A stretch of DNA of 26,866 nt, taken from positions 37,501-64,366 of the forward strand of contig JAHBMJ010003531.1 of NCBI GenBank assembly GCA_018398765.1, written 5' to 3'. Shown piece by piece: positions 1-9,709 of this stretch. How positions within the stretch are numbered: the first letter of the stretch is position 1; every line of letters starts with the position of its first letter. The translations under genes and the position numbers were made by a program. A model generated the notes under the pieces. That model did not search any database. It was not told the DNA's origin and was given only the letters and a program-made list of their open reading frames with translations. The stretch comes from Chromera velia (lineage: Eukaryota > Sar > Chromeraceae).

Positions 1-1
1 G

Positions 2-118
2 CTGAAAGACAGAGCTAAAGATGTGCACAGACTTCGGGAAAGCGTACACATGTTGAAACGGGTCAACAGAAAGGGACTCTTGGCTGTACATCAACCGAGA
101 CCCCTTCATTCTTGCTGA
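2..118 (+). CDS. 3' end of a protein-coding gene cut by the window edge
   Basis: Frame 2 is open from the first base to a TGA at 116-118, giving 38 codons. The peptide is rich in K, R, L, V and H, begins LKDRAKDVHRLRESVHMLKR and ends in LHSC. Charged and hydrophobic residues alternate as in a short helix or coiled coil, which is more gene-like than the AT-rich DNA that follows. There is no start codon because the gene enters from the left. No family is recognised. An exon ending elsewhere, or a chance open frame, is possible at this length. Confidence 0.35.
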   Translation: MKDRAKDVHRLRESVHMLKRVNRKGLLAVHQPRPLHSC

Positions 119-249
119 AGCTACGCCATGTATGTCTATTCTAGAATTCCATTCGAGCCCCCGGCCTGTATATTGAGCTGTATCAGCTGTTGTGATGCAT
201 TAATCGATCGAAACGAATCCGTCGAATCACCGGCCGTCGACGATCTATG

Positions 250-321
250 TATATATATATATATAATTTTCTTTATATTAATATATAGCTGTACGCGTAT
301 ATATATATATATATATATATA
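250..321. repeat. two TA dinucleotide tracts
   Basis: Near-pure TA runs lie at about 250-265 and 299-321, separated by AT-rich sequence. They give spurious Ile/Tyr-rich open frames on both strands, which are not called. Confidence 0.85.
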
Positions 322-551
322 CATACGTCTCTACAAAATTCTGCATGTATATGCATGTATCGGTCAACTGTATGCATCTTAATTATGGGGAGCTTTTATA
401 TCTCTTATCGCCTAGCTCTCCGGGCGTGTATTGGTCCGGTATACATGGGTTCGGTTCGTATTTCCGTCAATCCTTTTTTTTGTTTTGTTTTGTTTTTTTA
501 AAATCCTAGTTGCTCTACATAGGCACCCCGCGTGGTCCCTATGCCTGCTCC

Positions 552-970
552 TATACGAAGCGCAACTCAATTTGGCAATTAAACCCATACAGCCAATTAC
601 GTTTGCGATTGCAAATGGGAAAAATATTTTTATCGCGGAAACAGTTTTTTCAGACTTGCAACATGTTTCTAATAATATATATTCGTAAAGTCTGTACAAA
701 TTTTTAAGTTCGTACGTGTGACCGATTACGTTTGCAAAAAATATGAAAATTCAAAGTCGGGCGGCCCTAGAAAACGAATCCTGACTTTGAATTTTCATAT
801 TTTTTGTACACGTAATCGGTGGTGAAGACGAACTTGAAGATTTGCACAGACTTTACAAATATTATCAGAAACATATCGCAAGTCTTAAAAGACTGTTTAT
901 GCGATAAAAATATTTTTCACATTTGCAATCACAATCGTAATCGTGCCAAATTGAGTTGCGCTTGGTATAG
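552..970. mobile_element. long foldback (inverted-repeat) element
   Basis: The left arm (552-758) is the reverse complement of the right arm (783-970), separated by a spacer of about 24 bp. The innermost ~38 bp match best (721-758 against 783-820). The outer end pairs TGCCAAATTGAGTTGCGCTT at 944-963 with its complement at 558-577. Arms differ by scattered substitutions and small indels, so the structure is old or relaxed. There is no coding capacity. The shape is that of a foldback MITE or a former inverted duplication. A transcript through it would form a hairpin of about 200 bp. No target-site duplication was identified. Confidence 0.8.
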
Positions 971-3052
971 AACTGCCATAAAAATCCCTTTCTGCGAGAT
1001 GTACTGAGGTCCGTGCATGCCTGGGGCCTCGCACTCTTAATCACCCCCTGCCTTGCTGGATGTGTTCACGTGATCTATTAATTCGATGTGAAGGTGGGAT
1101 GTAAAAATTGAGACTGATTGTTATGGATCATAGATAAGAGAAACATTAAGTCCTTCGATAAGTAAGATCAACCTAATAGTAAAAGGGTCTAATATACAGT
1201 GATTGATTCAATATAGACACATACTTATTATTGACAGCAATTTTCAGATACAGAGAATGGATGTGCATACATGCTGCCTGTTATAGAGAGAAGGCAAGCC
1301 TGAATGAAAGGTGCCCTCTCTAAGAGACCTCTATGTGTAAGATCGTATAAGGATGCATCTGAGCCCTTTTAGCTTCCGTAGGCCTGACAGAACACTGATC
1401 AACACTTCTTCTACTGATCTCCCCTTCTCCTGCTTTTCCTTTCTTTTTCTATTCTTTGTGTTAATACCAAATATGTTAAAGAATTCCTTTCTCTTCAACA
1501 GTATTACTTCTTTCTTTCTTTTTTCATGCAACGGGTCTTTTCAACCTTATATTTTTTCTCTACAAAATTTAATTCTACTCAATTCTTTCTTGATCTCCTT
1601 TTTTCTTTATTCCTTCAATAGTTCTTTCCCCCCCTTTCTCTCTTCTTTTTTCACTCTCCTTCGTTTGTTCAGTCGGCCAGTCTGACATACGCCGAGTACC
1701 CCCTCCCCAGCAACTGTGCAACATTCAATGACTTTGAAGCTAGCTTTGAAGCCCCGGGCCCATGGCTTACTTATACTTGATTGAGGATAAGGCTTGCTTA
1801 TATTGATACAAGTACTGTAGAAGAAGCTGCTCTCTGAACTGCAACCGAAATCGTTTTTCACCACTGGTCCACCACTCTCTGTCTTGCTGCCTGGTCTACA
1901 CCCTCTCCTAACCTCTCACTTGACTGTTATGGGGATTTGGATGGGGACATTGCCCAATGGCATGCCTTTAAATTTGTGGCTCCTTATTTCAGTTTCGCCC
2001 GCAGCGAACTTTTAATTCATATGGATGACAAAATATAAGGTTTGTGTACGTACCCGTACATACCAAATCCAAAATACATCGGCGCGCAATGCGTGCTCAC
2101 TCTACATGGTGTGTGCCATCAGTCTGCAGAAGTGTTTATATAAAGAGAACGCGTGTGAGCAACTGGATCTTGAAGTGGCTCAATAGCAAGACCTGATGAG
2201 TCCCGGCTTTGCAGATGCCCTCTTGAATATATGTATAATGAAGCATCATTCTGCTTCACGCCTTTGTATCGCAATCTATAGCTGTGTGTGACTCAACAAC
2301 TGTTGTTTAGCCAGTTTAGCTTAGCAATTTCTTTGACTTTGTTTTTTGCCACTGTTCTTTTCATCCAGCAATGTTGAAGCGGACACAAGAACTCTATATC
2401 CAGCTCCAGGGCTCTTTGAAGTGTGCCAAAGCGCATTTGGCAGGGAATGTGTGGGGTCAGTTGAATTCTCCTCTTAGCTACTTGCAACGGGTCCTCTTTT
2501 CTTTGCCCTTTCCTCTTGTTTGAGGTTCTCTTACATTCATGTGTGAGAGTGGCGATCTTTACATATATACGGTCCCTTCTTGGTCAGATAGACTTGAGTG
2601 TGTTCTCTACAGCTCTCATGCAGCATGCGTTGGGTTCTTGTGATAGGTCCTTTAAAGTTGATAGCTTTCTACATATCGTATCTGCAAAACCTGATACACA
2701 TACATATATACATAAGTGCGCTTGATTGCGCTTGTAAGATTTTCTCATTGTATATGAATGTCTGTATGCATGCAGGGGCTGCCGTCCTAGGACTGTCCTC
2801 GAGTGCTCCCAGCTGATTGAAGGACCCGGGCTCTGGGTAGAAGGTGAGCGTGGCTCTTTGCTTCGTACACTCTGTTAAGGTTTTAAAAATTAACTCAAGA
2901 GTCAAATGTTTCTTTTTTAAACATCCCATTTCTTCTTTCTGATGAAGTTTTCCGATAAAATGAATTCCGCTAATATGATGATCGATCGGTCAATCTTCTT
3001 AAACACTAAGTTCTTAGAGACAATGGTTGTAGGACACGCCACGGTCAGCTTA
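971..3052. other. non-coding stretch; pyrimidine-rich patch
   Basis: No frame here looks like a gene. About 1385-1680 is strongly C/T-rich on the plus strand and opens a Phe/Ser/Leu-rich frame that reflects composition only. The rest is ordinary mixed sequence with short TATA-like runs. I see no RNA gene. Confidence 0.5.
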
Positions 3053-3490
3053 TCAAGAAATGCAGTATATATCTGTGTCTCTAATTATCCTGTCTTCCCT
3101 CCCTTCCTTATTGCAGAATAGGCTCAGGCGATAGACATGATCTTGGCTGCCCTGGCAAGAGAAGGGGGCACGTCGCAGGTAGCAAAAAACCAGAACGCTC
3201 CCTCTCCCCTCTAGAACGCCATAAACAACCTTCACCCGCCTTTTTCTAACAGTATCAGACACTCTAGAACCGCCCCTCTTGTCCTCCTCACGCATAACAC
3301 ATTCACTGATATATTTTTCTACTCCTGGAACAAGCAGGACATGTATGTGCCCTTCAGTAATGAAGTGGCATAGGACCAGTACGGCCTTGCCCTCCATGCC
3401 CGATTCTTCCTGCCTAGCTGTACCGCGCGCCCCCCCAAACCTCTGACTGGAGATGCCCAGACGGGATGAGGGGGCACTGCAATGATGCAA
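3053..3490 (-). CDS. hypothetical protein or exon, no recognised family
   Basis: An open frame of 145 codons on the minus strand ends with a stop at 3053-3055. The middle (VLCHFITEGHIHVLLVPGVE, then a K/R/E-rich stretch) has mixed composition and could be real coding sequence. A possible splice acceptor (CATCATTGCAG) lies near the 5' end, so this may be an internal or last exon rather than a complete gene starting at the ATG. No motif, signal peptide or homologous family is recognised. The opposite strand has no comparable frame here. Chance is a fair alternative. Confidence 0.25.
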   Translation of the reverse strand: MHHCSAPSSRLGISSQRFGGARGTARQEESGMEGKAVLVLCHFITEGHIHVLLVPGVEKYISECVMREEDKRGGSRVSDTVRKRRVKVVYGVLEGRGSVLVFCYLRRAPFSCQGSQDHVYRLSLFCNKEGREDRIIRDTDIYCIS

Positions 3491-3708
3491 GTCTGAGAAC
3501 GGCTACCCACAGAAACACAAACGTGAACCCTCAGTGACACCACGACCTCCATCATCAGTCATCTACATGCCGCCTCGATGATCTCTTCTACTCCAAGCTA
3601 TCTGCCGCATGCCACACGAGAACCTGAATCCGCATTCATTTAATTTGGCCTTCTGTTGCTAGTTTAGATGGCATCATACAGCCCTGCAGGAAGGTTATGT
3701 GTAGTCCC

Positions 3709-4257
3709 ATGCAAGCGATCGAACAGTCATTCTGCATCTCTCCATTCCCAACTGCTTCATACCAATGTAGCTATCCACAATACTACAGGCACACGGGTCG
3801 ATCCTGGACATCCATTAGCCACTTTTTTCAATAGACCACCCACAGCAACAGCAACGCGCAGCAGCAGTCACTGTGACGGCACCAGGGGTGACGTCGAGAT
3901 CTTTTTCTTCAGTGTCATACCTGTATGCGCCAACGACCCTGCAGGTTTCCTTCTGCACTCAGTATCAGTCCCAGACTGCCCAGACGTAGGCCGCGTCGAT
4001 CATCCCCCCACTACGTTCAAGATCCTAACCCTGCCGTCTACACCAGTGCCTATCAGTCCCCCTCTCCCCCTCTCTATGCACATGCATATGCGCAGGTATA
4101 TGGATATAGGGGGCATTCCGGCGGTCACTCGTATTAGGCTGTATCGCCGTTGTCTGTGTACATGCACCCATACTGGAGACAATTATATGGCGATTGTGTC
4201 AGCTGCTGCAGGTATGGGAGGGAGGTTGTGGAAGCAGCAGTATTTACTCCGATTTGA
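3709..4257 (+). other. possible fragmented tyrosine/glutamine-rich coding region
   Basis: Several short plus-strand frames follow one another with similar Y/Q/P/S-rich content. One starts at ATG 3709 (FPTASYQCSYPQYY) and stops at a TAG near 3829. One contains QQQQRAAAVTVTAPG from 3834. The clearest ends at TAG 4135-4137 with VYTSAYQSPSPPLYAHAYAQ followed by a G/Y/H-rich tail. Beyond that TAG the same frame stays open to TGA 4255-4257. CAGGTATGG at 4209-4217 would make a good splice donor. This resembles the disordered tail of an RNA-binding protein but no domain is present. It may be exons, a decayed gene or coincidence; a different 209-codon frame (3668-4297) also spans the region. Confidence 0.22.
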
Positions 4258-4562
4258 ATTAAGCCATCCGGTTTCAAGAAAAACGTGGTGCCTCTAGACC
4301 CTTCAGAATCAGGGGGAGAGGAGGAGGAGGAGGAAAAGGGGGGGGAGAGACGGATATAAAAACGACTGTCCCCATGATCTAGCTTCTCTCTATGGAAACC
4401 GACAGTGAAACCAGAGAAAGAGGTCTAGGTCTTCCTCCGTCTGATAGTGAGGGAGGGGGGGGCGGAGAGAGGAGATCATCTCATCCTGCCTTTCCCCCCC
4501 TGTCTCTGATACAACAGTAACAACAGCAGCCATAGGAGCAACCCCCGAGGACTTTTGTCGGA

Positions 4563-5069
4563 ATGGATTTGAGAACGCTTGTGAATGGGAGTAACAACCA
4601 GCAAGTTCTGAGAGGAATTCCAGAGCCCAGCCGCTCTGATACATCAGGAGAGCAGTATGCCGCTAATGTATCTAACACCTCGGTGTCCGGCGTTAACCCA
4701 AGCAGCAAGGCGGCTGTTGGCGCCGCGTCCTCTTCACAAATGATGCTGCCAACGCGGCCAAGTTATCCAGGTTCGTCGGTTGCGTTACAGCAGCAAGGGG
4801 GGGGGTTGGGAGGAGGAGAGGGGGAGAATGGTGCTGGAAGGTCAGTGACAGATCTGTCAGGGGGGCCTTCAGACAATGAAGGCCATGACACTGTATTGCT
4901 GCACTGCCAGCTGTTGAAGGGGAAGGGGGGGGCAAATGTTGTGGAAAGAACGCAATGGAGAAGATGGTCCCTCGTTCTCATACAGATTCCCTTAATTGCC
5001 ATTGCTCTGGGAGGAGAGGGGAATTCCACAGGCAGAGGGGGGCCGGGCTGTGGAGGATATAGAATCTGA
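4563..5069 (+). CDS. hypothetical low-complexity (Ser/Asn/Gly/Gln-rich) protein segment
   Basis: 168 codons start at ATG 4563. The N-terminal 110 residues are rich in S, N, G, A and Q, as in disordered linkers. The same frame is open upstream to ATG 4392 apart from a TAA at 4521 and a TAG at 4536, which sit inside a run of CAA/CAG codons. Downstream the likely frame changes near G runs at about 4925 and 5035, and continues in other frames to about 5470. The product is unknown. The pattern fits a multi-exon or indel-damaged gene. An antisense frame across 4481-4935 is also fairly open, so the strand is not settled. Confidence 0.3.
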   Translation: MDLRTLVNGSNNQQVLRGIPEPSRSDTSGEQYAANVSNTSVSGVNPSSKAAVGAASSSQMMLPTRPSYPGSSVALQQQGGGLGGGEGENGAGRSVTDLSGGPSDNEGHDTVLLHCQLLKGKGGANVVERTQWRRWSLVLIQIPLIAIALGGEGNSTGRGGPGCGGYRI

Positions 5070-5135
5070 TTGGAAAAGAGGCCCCGACTTTCATTTGGAC
5101 AGCCACGTCGAGGTTACAGTTGCTGCATTTCTTAA

Positions 5136-5471
5136 TTTCACGCTGACACCCCAAAAGAAGCCCTTGTCGGGTGCACCCAGAGCACCGCCACCAGCAGCAG
5201 TAGTCATAGCAGGAGCACCGAGCTCGCAGCTACATCATCAGCAGCACGTACAACAGGAGCAACTGCCTCTGGTTCTCTCCCCTCTAGGTTTCCGTGCCTT
5301 CATGCTTTTATTCCGTCCATCCATCCGTCCGTCCATTTCTCTTCCTCAACCCCCACATTGGCATCTCCGTCTCCGATCTTGGATTCCCCCTGTCCCTCCC
5401 CGTATTTAGTGACGAGGGAGACGGACAAGCTTTCGGGATCTCCGATCAACCCCAGCTGTATCTGTGCATAG
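5136..5471 (+). other. open Ser/Thr/Pro-rich stretch, no start codon
   Basis: Frame open from 5136 (after TAA) to TAG 5469-5471. It begins Thr/Ser-rich and continues Ser/Pro-rich (TPTLASPSPILDSPCPSPYL). It could be an exon of the low-complexity gene suggested just upstream. It overlaps an equally plausible minus-strand exon at 5303-5551, and only one of the two is likely to be real. Confidence 0.2.
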
Positions 5472-5551
5472 GGGTTGGTTTTCTCCTTCATCATCTTGGC
5501 TGCTTCAGCGGCGGCGGCACCAAGATCGAGATGAATAAAGAGGAGTTCTAG
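5300..5551 (-). CDS. possible minus-strand exon, unknown product
   Basis: Open on the minus strand between TAG (5552-5554) and TGA (5300-5302). It encodes an Ala-rich helix-like start (LGAAAAEAAKMMKEKTNPYA) followed by an acidic G/E/D-rich tail. A TTTTGTTAG acceptor-like sequence sits directly upstream, consistent with an internal exon. The E/K/A helix is more gene-like than the plus-strand reading, but no domain can be named. It conflicts with the plus-strand stretch at 5136-5471. Confidence 0.25.
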   Translation of the reverse strand, partial: LELLFIHLDLGAAAAEAAKMMKEKTNPYAQIQLGLIGDPESLSVSLVTKYGEGQGESKIGDGDANVGVEEEKWTDGWMDGIKA

Positions 5552-7302
5552 CTAACAAAATGAACATTCGGGAACCGGTACGAGATCACATGCAGATCGC
5601 TTCTGTTCATTCTTGTGTAACACTTGGTGGTGTCAATCTGTCATAATTTCAAGGTTTCCCCATTGAGGCATTTTCCTCTCCTTCTGATGGCTGTGCCACA
5701 GTGACTGCGCTCTTCTGTCCTTTGCCCGTTCGTTCTTAATTGGCCGTGGGGACACGGGGGGGGAGTCCGACGCTCACAAGGCTCTGAGTGTTTGAGTGCT
5801 TGGAGTGATTTCCTTCACCAGGCACCGAGTCCCCAGCTGAGTCCTTCTCTCGCTAGCTGTTATCTGTATGCTAAAGTCCTGTACTGGCTGCATGCGGGGA
5901 TGGGGTTTGGGTGTTCGGTTTCCCCCGCCTCTAAGGCGATAGAGAAACTGAGCAGGGGGGGGGGGTGCATGTAGTCAGGCCGAATCCAGGTGGCACTGCA
6001 TGGGCGGACAGACAGAAACAGAGAGTGAGCTGAAACAGAGTTGGGCGCACAGGGTTACAGACCCGTTTTTGCAGGAAAAAAAGAGAGCGGGGAGGGTGGA
6101 CTGATCAAGACGGACTTTCAATCTTTGTGAGACTCCACTACGACTAAATCCAGACGACCAAGGGAGGGAATTGTATGAAATGCCGTATCGCGCTCGCTGT
6201 GTATATGCCTTTCCTCTGGCCGGCAGCGAAATCCCTGAGAGGCTCTTTTTTACTTCTGTCTCTATCAGACATTCCCACTCGCCATTGTCTGGTAAGGAGA
6301 GGCTCTCTGTGTTTCCACTTTCTAGTCCACTCGGCGTGCTTCTTGCATCTGTTTAGACTGCAAAGATCCATGCACCATGGCTGTCATGATACGCAGCACT
6401 ATAATTTTATTACTGTATATAGAAACATACACTACAGTGTATATAAGTATTTTATAAGTATTTTTCTACTAGATTTCTTAATTCATAATGATATGTTCCT
6501 AAATCTAGGCGACACATATGCAGTAGTAAAAAAAAAAAATTAGACGTTGCCAGTTTTTTTCTCATAATTCATTTTAAGAGCGTTTTATTGCATAAAACAT
6601 ATATAAACTTGAATCATATATGTTTTTTACTTGTTAGTAAACTTCACTAATCATTTAATTATTAAAAAAAAAGAAAGAATATATACAGGCCAGGCCGTTC
6701 TAGATTTCGTTTTACCATAGTGCGCCGCCTAGCCCTAACTTACTAAATGAATGAATGTTAGGTCAGTAAATCTGAGTAAAAATATACGTTTATGTGTGTT
6801 TTTTTTTATTTTTGTTTAAAATTTGATTATAGTCGTAAAACATATGATGAAAAAGTCTGACTTCATCTAAGTTTTCTTTTTGAGGAAAGTTTCTATATAT
6901 TTGGCTATATATAAAACTTTATTTAATGATAATTTCAATATCTTTATCATATATGTTTTCTTTTTTTTTTGTTCTTCTATGTCTTTTAATTGTATATCAA
7001 CATGTTAAACTTCTGCACTTTCCGGTTCTTTATCTGGTATTCACTCCATGTGACTTATTCACCACCATGTCAGGTAACTCAGGTTTCTTTCTTTCCAGAT
7101 TAGTTTCTGGCTGCTTTTCTGACTGTCTTATAGTTTGTAATTGTTGCTTCTTCTTTTTGTTTCTTTTGTTGCTCGTTTTCTAGCTATTCTTGGTGTTTTT
7201 GCATATCTTCTCACAGTCAATTCCTCACCATTTTTTGTGGAGTCACTGTGGCCTGGCCCCTCCCTCAAAGATGGTTCAAGCATCCCGAAGGCACGTGTAT
7301 CA
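5552..7302. other. non-coding stretch, AT-rich from about 6390 to 7000
   Basis: No convincing gene. An 11-base G run lies near 5956. Between 6390 and 7000 the sequence is strongly AT-rich with short palindromic pieces, for example AAAACATATATA near 6595 facing ATATATGTTTT near 6620. Small open frames on either strand show no recognisable product. Confidence 0.5.
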
Positions 7303-8482
7303 ACTTTCGAGGCTGCCAGCCAAACAACCAACCCATCTTACACCGAAGCAAAGATGAGAAGCTCGCCAAGATTTGCTTGAAAGAATTCAAATAAAGGAAG
7401 ACATGTGTGAAGAGAAAGAAAGAAAGGGAGAAAAAGACTGTGCAGTCATATGAAGTTTTGATGAGCACAGATTCAGCTCGACAGCAATGATAGACTGCCT
7501 TTGAGTGCTAAAAGCAACAGCGATAAATGGTTGGATTCGAATTAGAGAGCAAAAAAAAAGGCTAGTGAAAGGGTGTATTCAGACAGACAGTCACTGACAG
7601 TAATCAACATCAGAAACGACCATGTATACAAACAGACAACGACAGAAGTCCGATGCTCTCTGATTCAGAAGCAAGAGCAAGATCACGTACAAGACAAGCA
7701 GGCATCACACACTCGCACGCAATTAAATCAGTCAGACCAACAACCGTCATTGAAACGGATGGACTCGATCGTTTCTTTTTGGCCACCAAAACCTGTTTTT
7801 GTCGAGCCGCGACTCGAGCGAGGGGTCGTCATGCTGAGTAGCATCACTCGGAGGGCCCCTTTTTCCGTCCTTTTCCGTCTTCTTCTCCCTCTGAGGACCC
7901 TTTCCTTCTCCCTCTCCCTCTCCCTCTCCCTATCCCCCCTATGCATGGATGGCAATGCTCTCCCACTCCTTTTCCTTTTAAAATTCTAAACAGCCAATCA
8001 AAAATACGCTTTTCTTGGATTGGCATTTAGAAAGAAATCGATTTTGTTTATGCACCTTGAAGGAGTGTTCGAACACATTTTCCGGCTTGCAAATACTTGT
8101 GATCAAATCAGTCAGATCCAGTCAGATCAACAATTGTCGATCATTGACTAGGACAGAATGTAGGAAAAATTTCAATGCAGAGAATTTCAAAGCTAGATAC
8201 TGTTGTCAATGACCCGTTTTCTTCCTCCCGCTCCCTCTCTCTGTCCCTCATGTGCAAGCATGGTGTTACACTCCCACTTGCTGAGCTTCCCTTTCCAATG
8301 GTTGAATGCGCGTTTCTTTAATCAACCCCTGGAAAGCCTTTTATTTTTTTCCCTTCTGGCAATGTCTATTTGGACCGAAAGGTCGAGAAACGACACTTTC
8401 GGTTCGCTTTCCATTTCTGCTCCCCCCCTACCCCCTTTGCTGCTTGACAAGTCGGGCGGTCATGCTGCTGGTCTCTCACTGT
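7303..8482 (+). repeat. tandem duplication, copy 1 (about 1.2 kb)
   Basis: Begins ACTTTCGAGGCTGCCAGCC and is repeated at 8491 with an offset of 1188 bp. It contains a purine-rich AGAAAGAAAGAAAGGG segment, a CTCCCT hexamer run at about 7907-7936, and ends GCTGGTCTCTCACTG. Copies differ by point changes and small indels. Frames shared by both copies are short and low-complexity, so the unit looks non-coding. Strand is arbitrary. Confidence 0.85.
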
Positions 8483-8490
8483 GTGCATCC

Positions 8491-9709
8491 ACTTTCGAGG
8501 CTGCCAGCCAAACAACCAACCCATCTTACACCGAAGCAAAGATGAGAATCTCGCCAAGATTTGCTTGAAAGAATTCCAATAAAGGAAGACATGTGTGAAG
8601 AGAAAGAAAGAAAGGGAAAGCTCTTTCGGGAAAGAAAGCAAGGGAGAAAAAGACGGTGCAGTCATATGAAGTTTTGATGAGCGCAGATTGAGCTTGACAG
8701 CAATGATAGACTGCCTTTAAGTGCTAAAAGCAACAGCGACAAATGGTTGGATTCGAATCAGAGAGCAAAACAAAAAGGCTAGTGAAAGGGTATATTCAGA
8801 CAGACAGTCACTGACAGTAATTAACATCAGAAACGAGTCATTCAAACGACCATGCATACAAACAGACAACGACAGAAGTCCGATGCTCTCTGATTCAGAA
8901 GCAAAAGTAAGATCACGTACAAAACAAGCAGGCATCGCACACTCGCACGCAATTAAATCAGTCAGATCAACAACCGTCATTGAAACGAGTGGACTCGATC
9001 GTTTCTTTTTGGCCACCAAAACCTGTTTTTGTCGAGCCGCGACTCGAGCGAGGGGTCGTCATGCTGAGGAGCATCACTCGGAGGGCCCCCTTTTCCGTCC
9101 TTTTCCGTCTTCTTCTCCCTCTGAGGACCCTTTCCTTCTCCCTCTCCCTCTCCCTCTCCCTATCCCCCCTGTGCATGGATAGCAATGCTCTCCCACTCCT
9201 TTTCCTTTTGAAATTTCAAACAGCCAATCAAAAATGTGCTTTTCTTGGATTAACATATGGAAAGAAATCGATTTGTCCTGTCCATGCACCTTGAAGGAGT
9301 GTTCGAAAACATTTTCTGGCTTACAAATACTTGTGATCAAATCAGTCAGATCCAGTCAGATCAACAATCGTCGATCATTGACTAGGACAGAATGTAGGAG
9401 AAATTTCAATGCAGAGAATTTCAAAGCAAGGTACTGTTGACCCGTTTTCTTCTTCCCACTCCCTCTCCCTGTCCCTCATCTGCATGCATGGTGTCACACT
9501 CCCACTTGCTGAGCCTCCCTTTCCAATGGTTGAATGTGCTTTTCTTTAATCAACCCCGGAAAGCACTTTATTTTTTTTTCTTCTGGCAATGTCTATTTGG
9601 ACCGAAAGGTCGAGGAACGACATTTTCGGTTCCCTTTCCATTTCTGCTTTCCCCCTACCCCCTTTGCTGCTTGACAAGTCGGCCGGTCACGCTGCTGGTC
9701 TCTCACTGA
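8491..9709 (+). repeat. tandem duplication, copy 2 (about 1.2 kb)
   Basis: Matches 7303-8482 along its whole length. It carries an extra ~28 bp in the purine-rich part (about 8618-8646) and extra bases near 8838. Its right end, GTCTCTCACTG, overlaps the last codons and TGA of the minus-strand kinase-like frame at 9703. The unit could be a non-autonomous transposon or a local duplication. It is not a retrotransposon LTR pair in the usual sense because the copies are adjacent with no internal region. Confidence 0.85.

Noticed and set aside
1353..1685. 110-residue Phe/Ser/Leu-rich protein
   Set aside because: Result of a C/T-rich tract; its composition is not protein-like.
7573..9294. Proteins in the tandem repeat copies
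   Set aside because: Frames are low-complexity, run through CTCCCT repeats and are not preserved in the same phase between copies.
7303..9709. LTR pair of a retrotransposon
   Set aside because: The two copies are adjacent with almost nothing between them, and no gag-pol genes or primer-binding site are seen.
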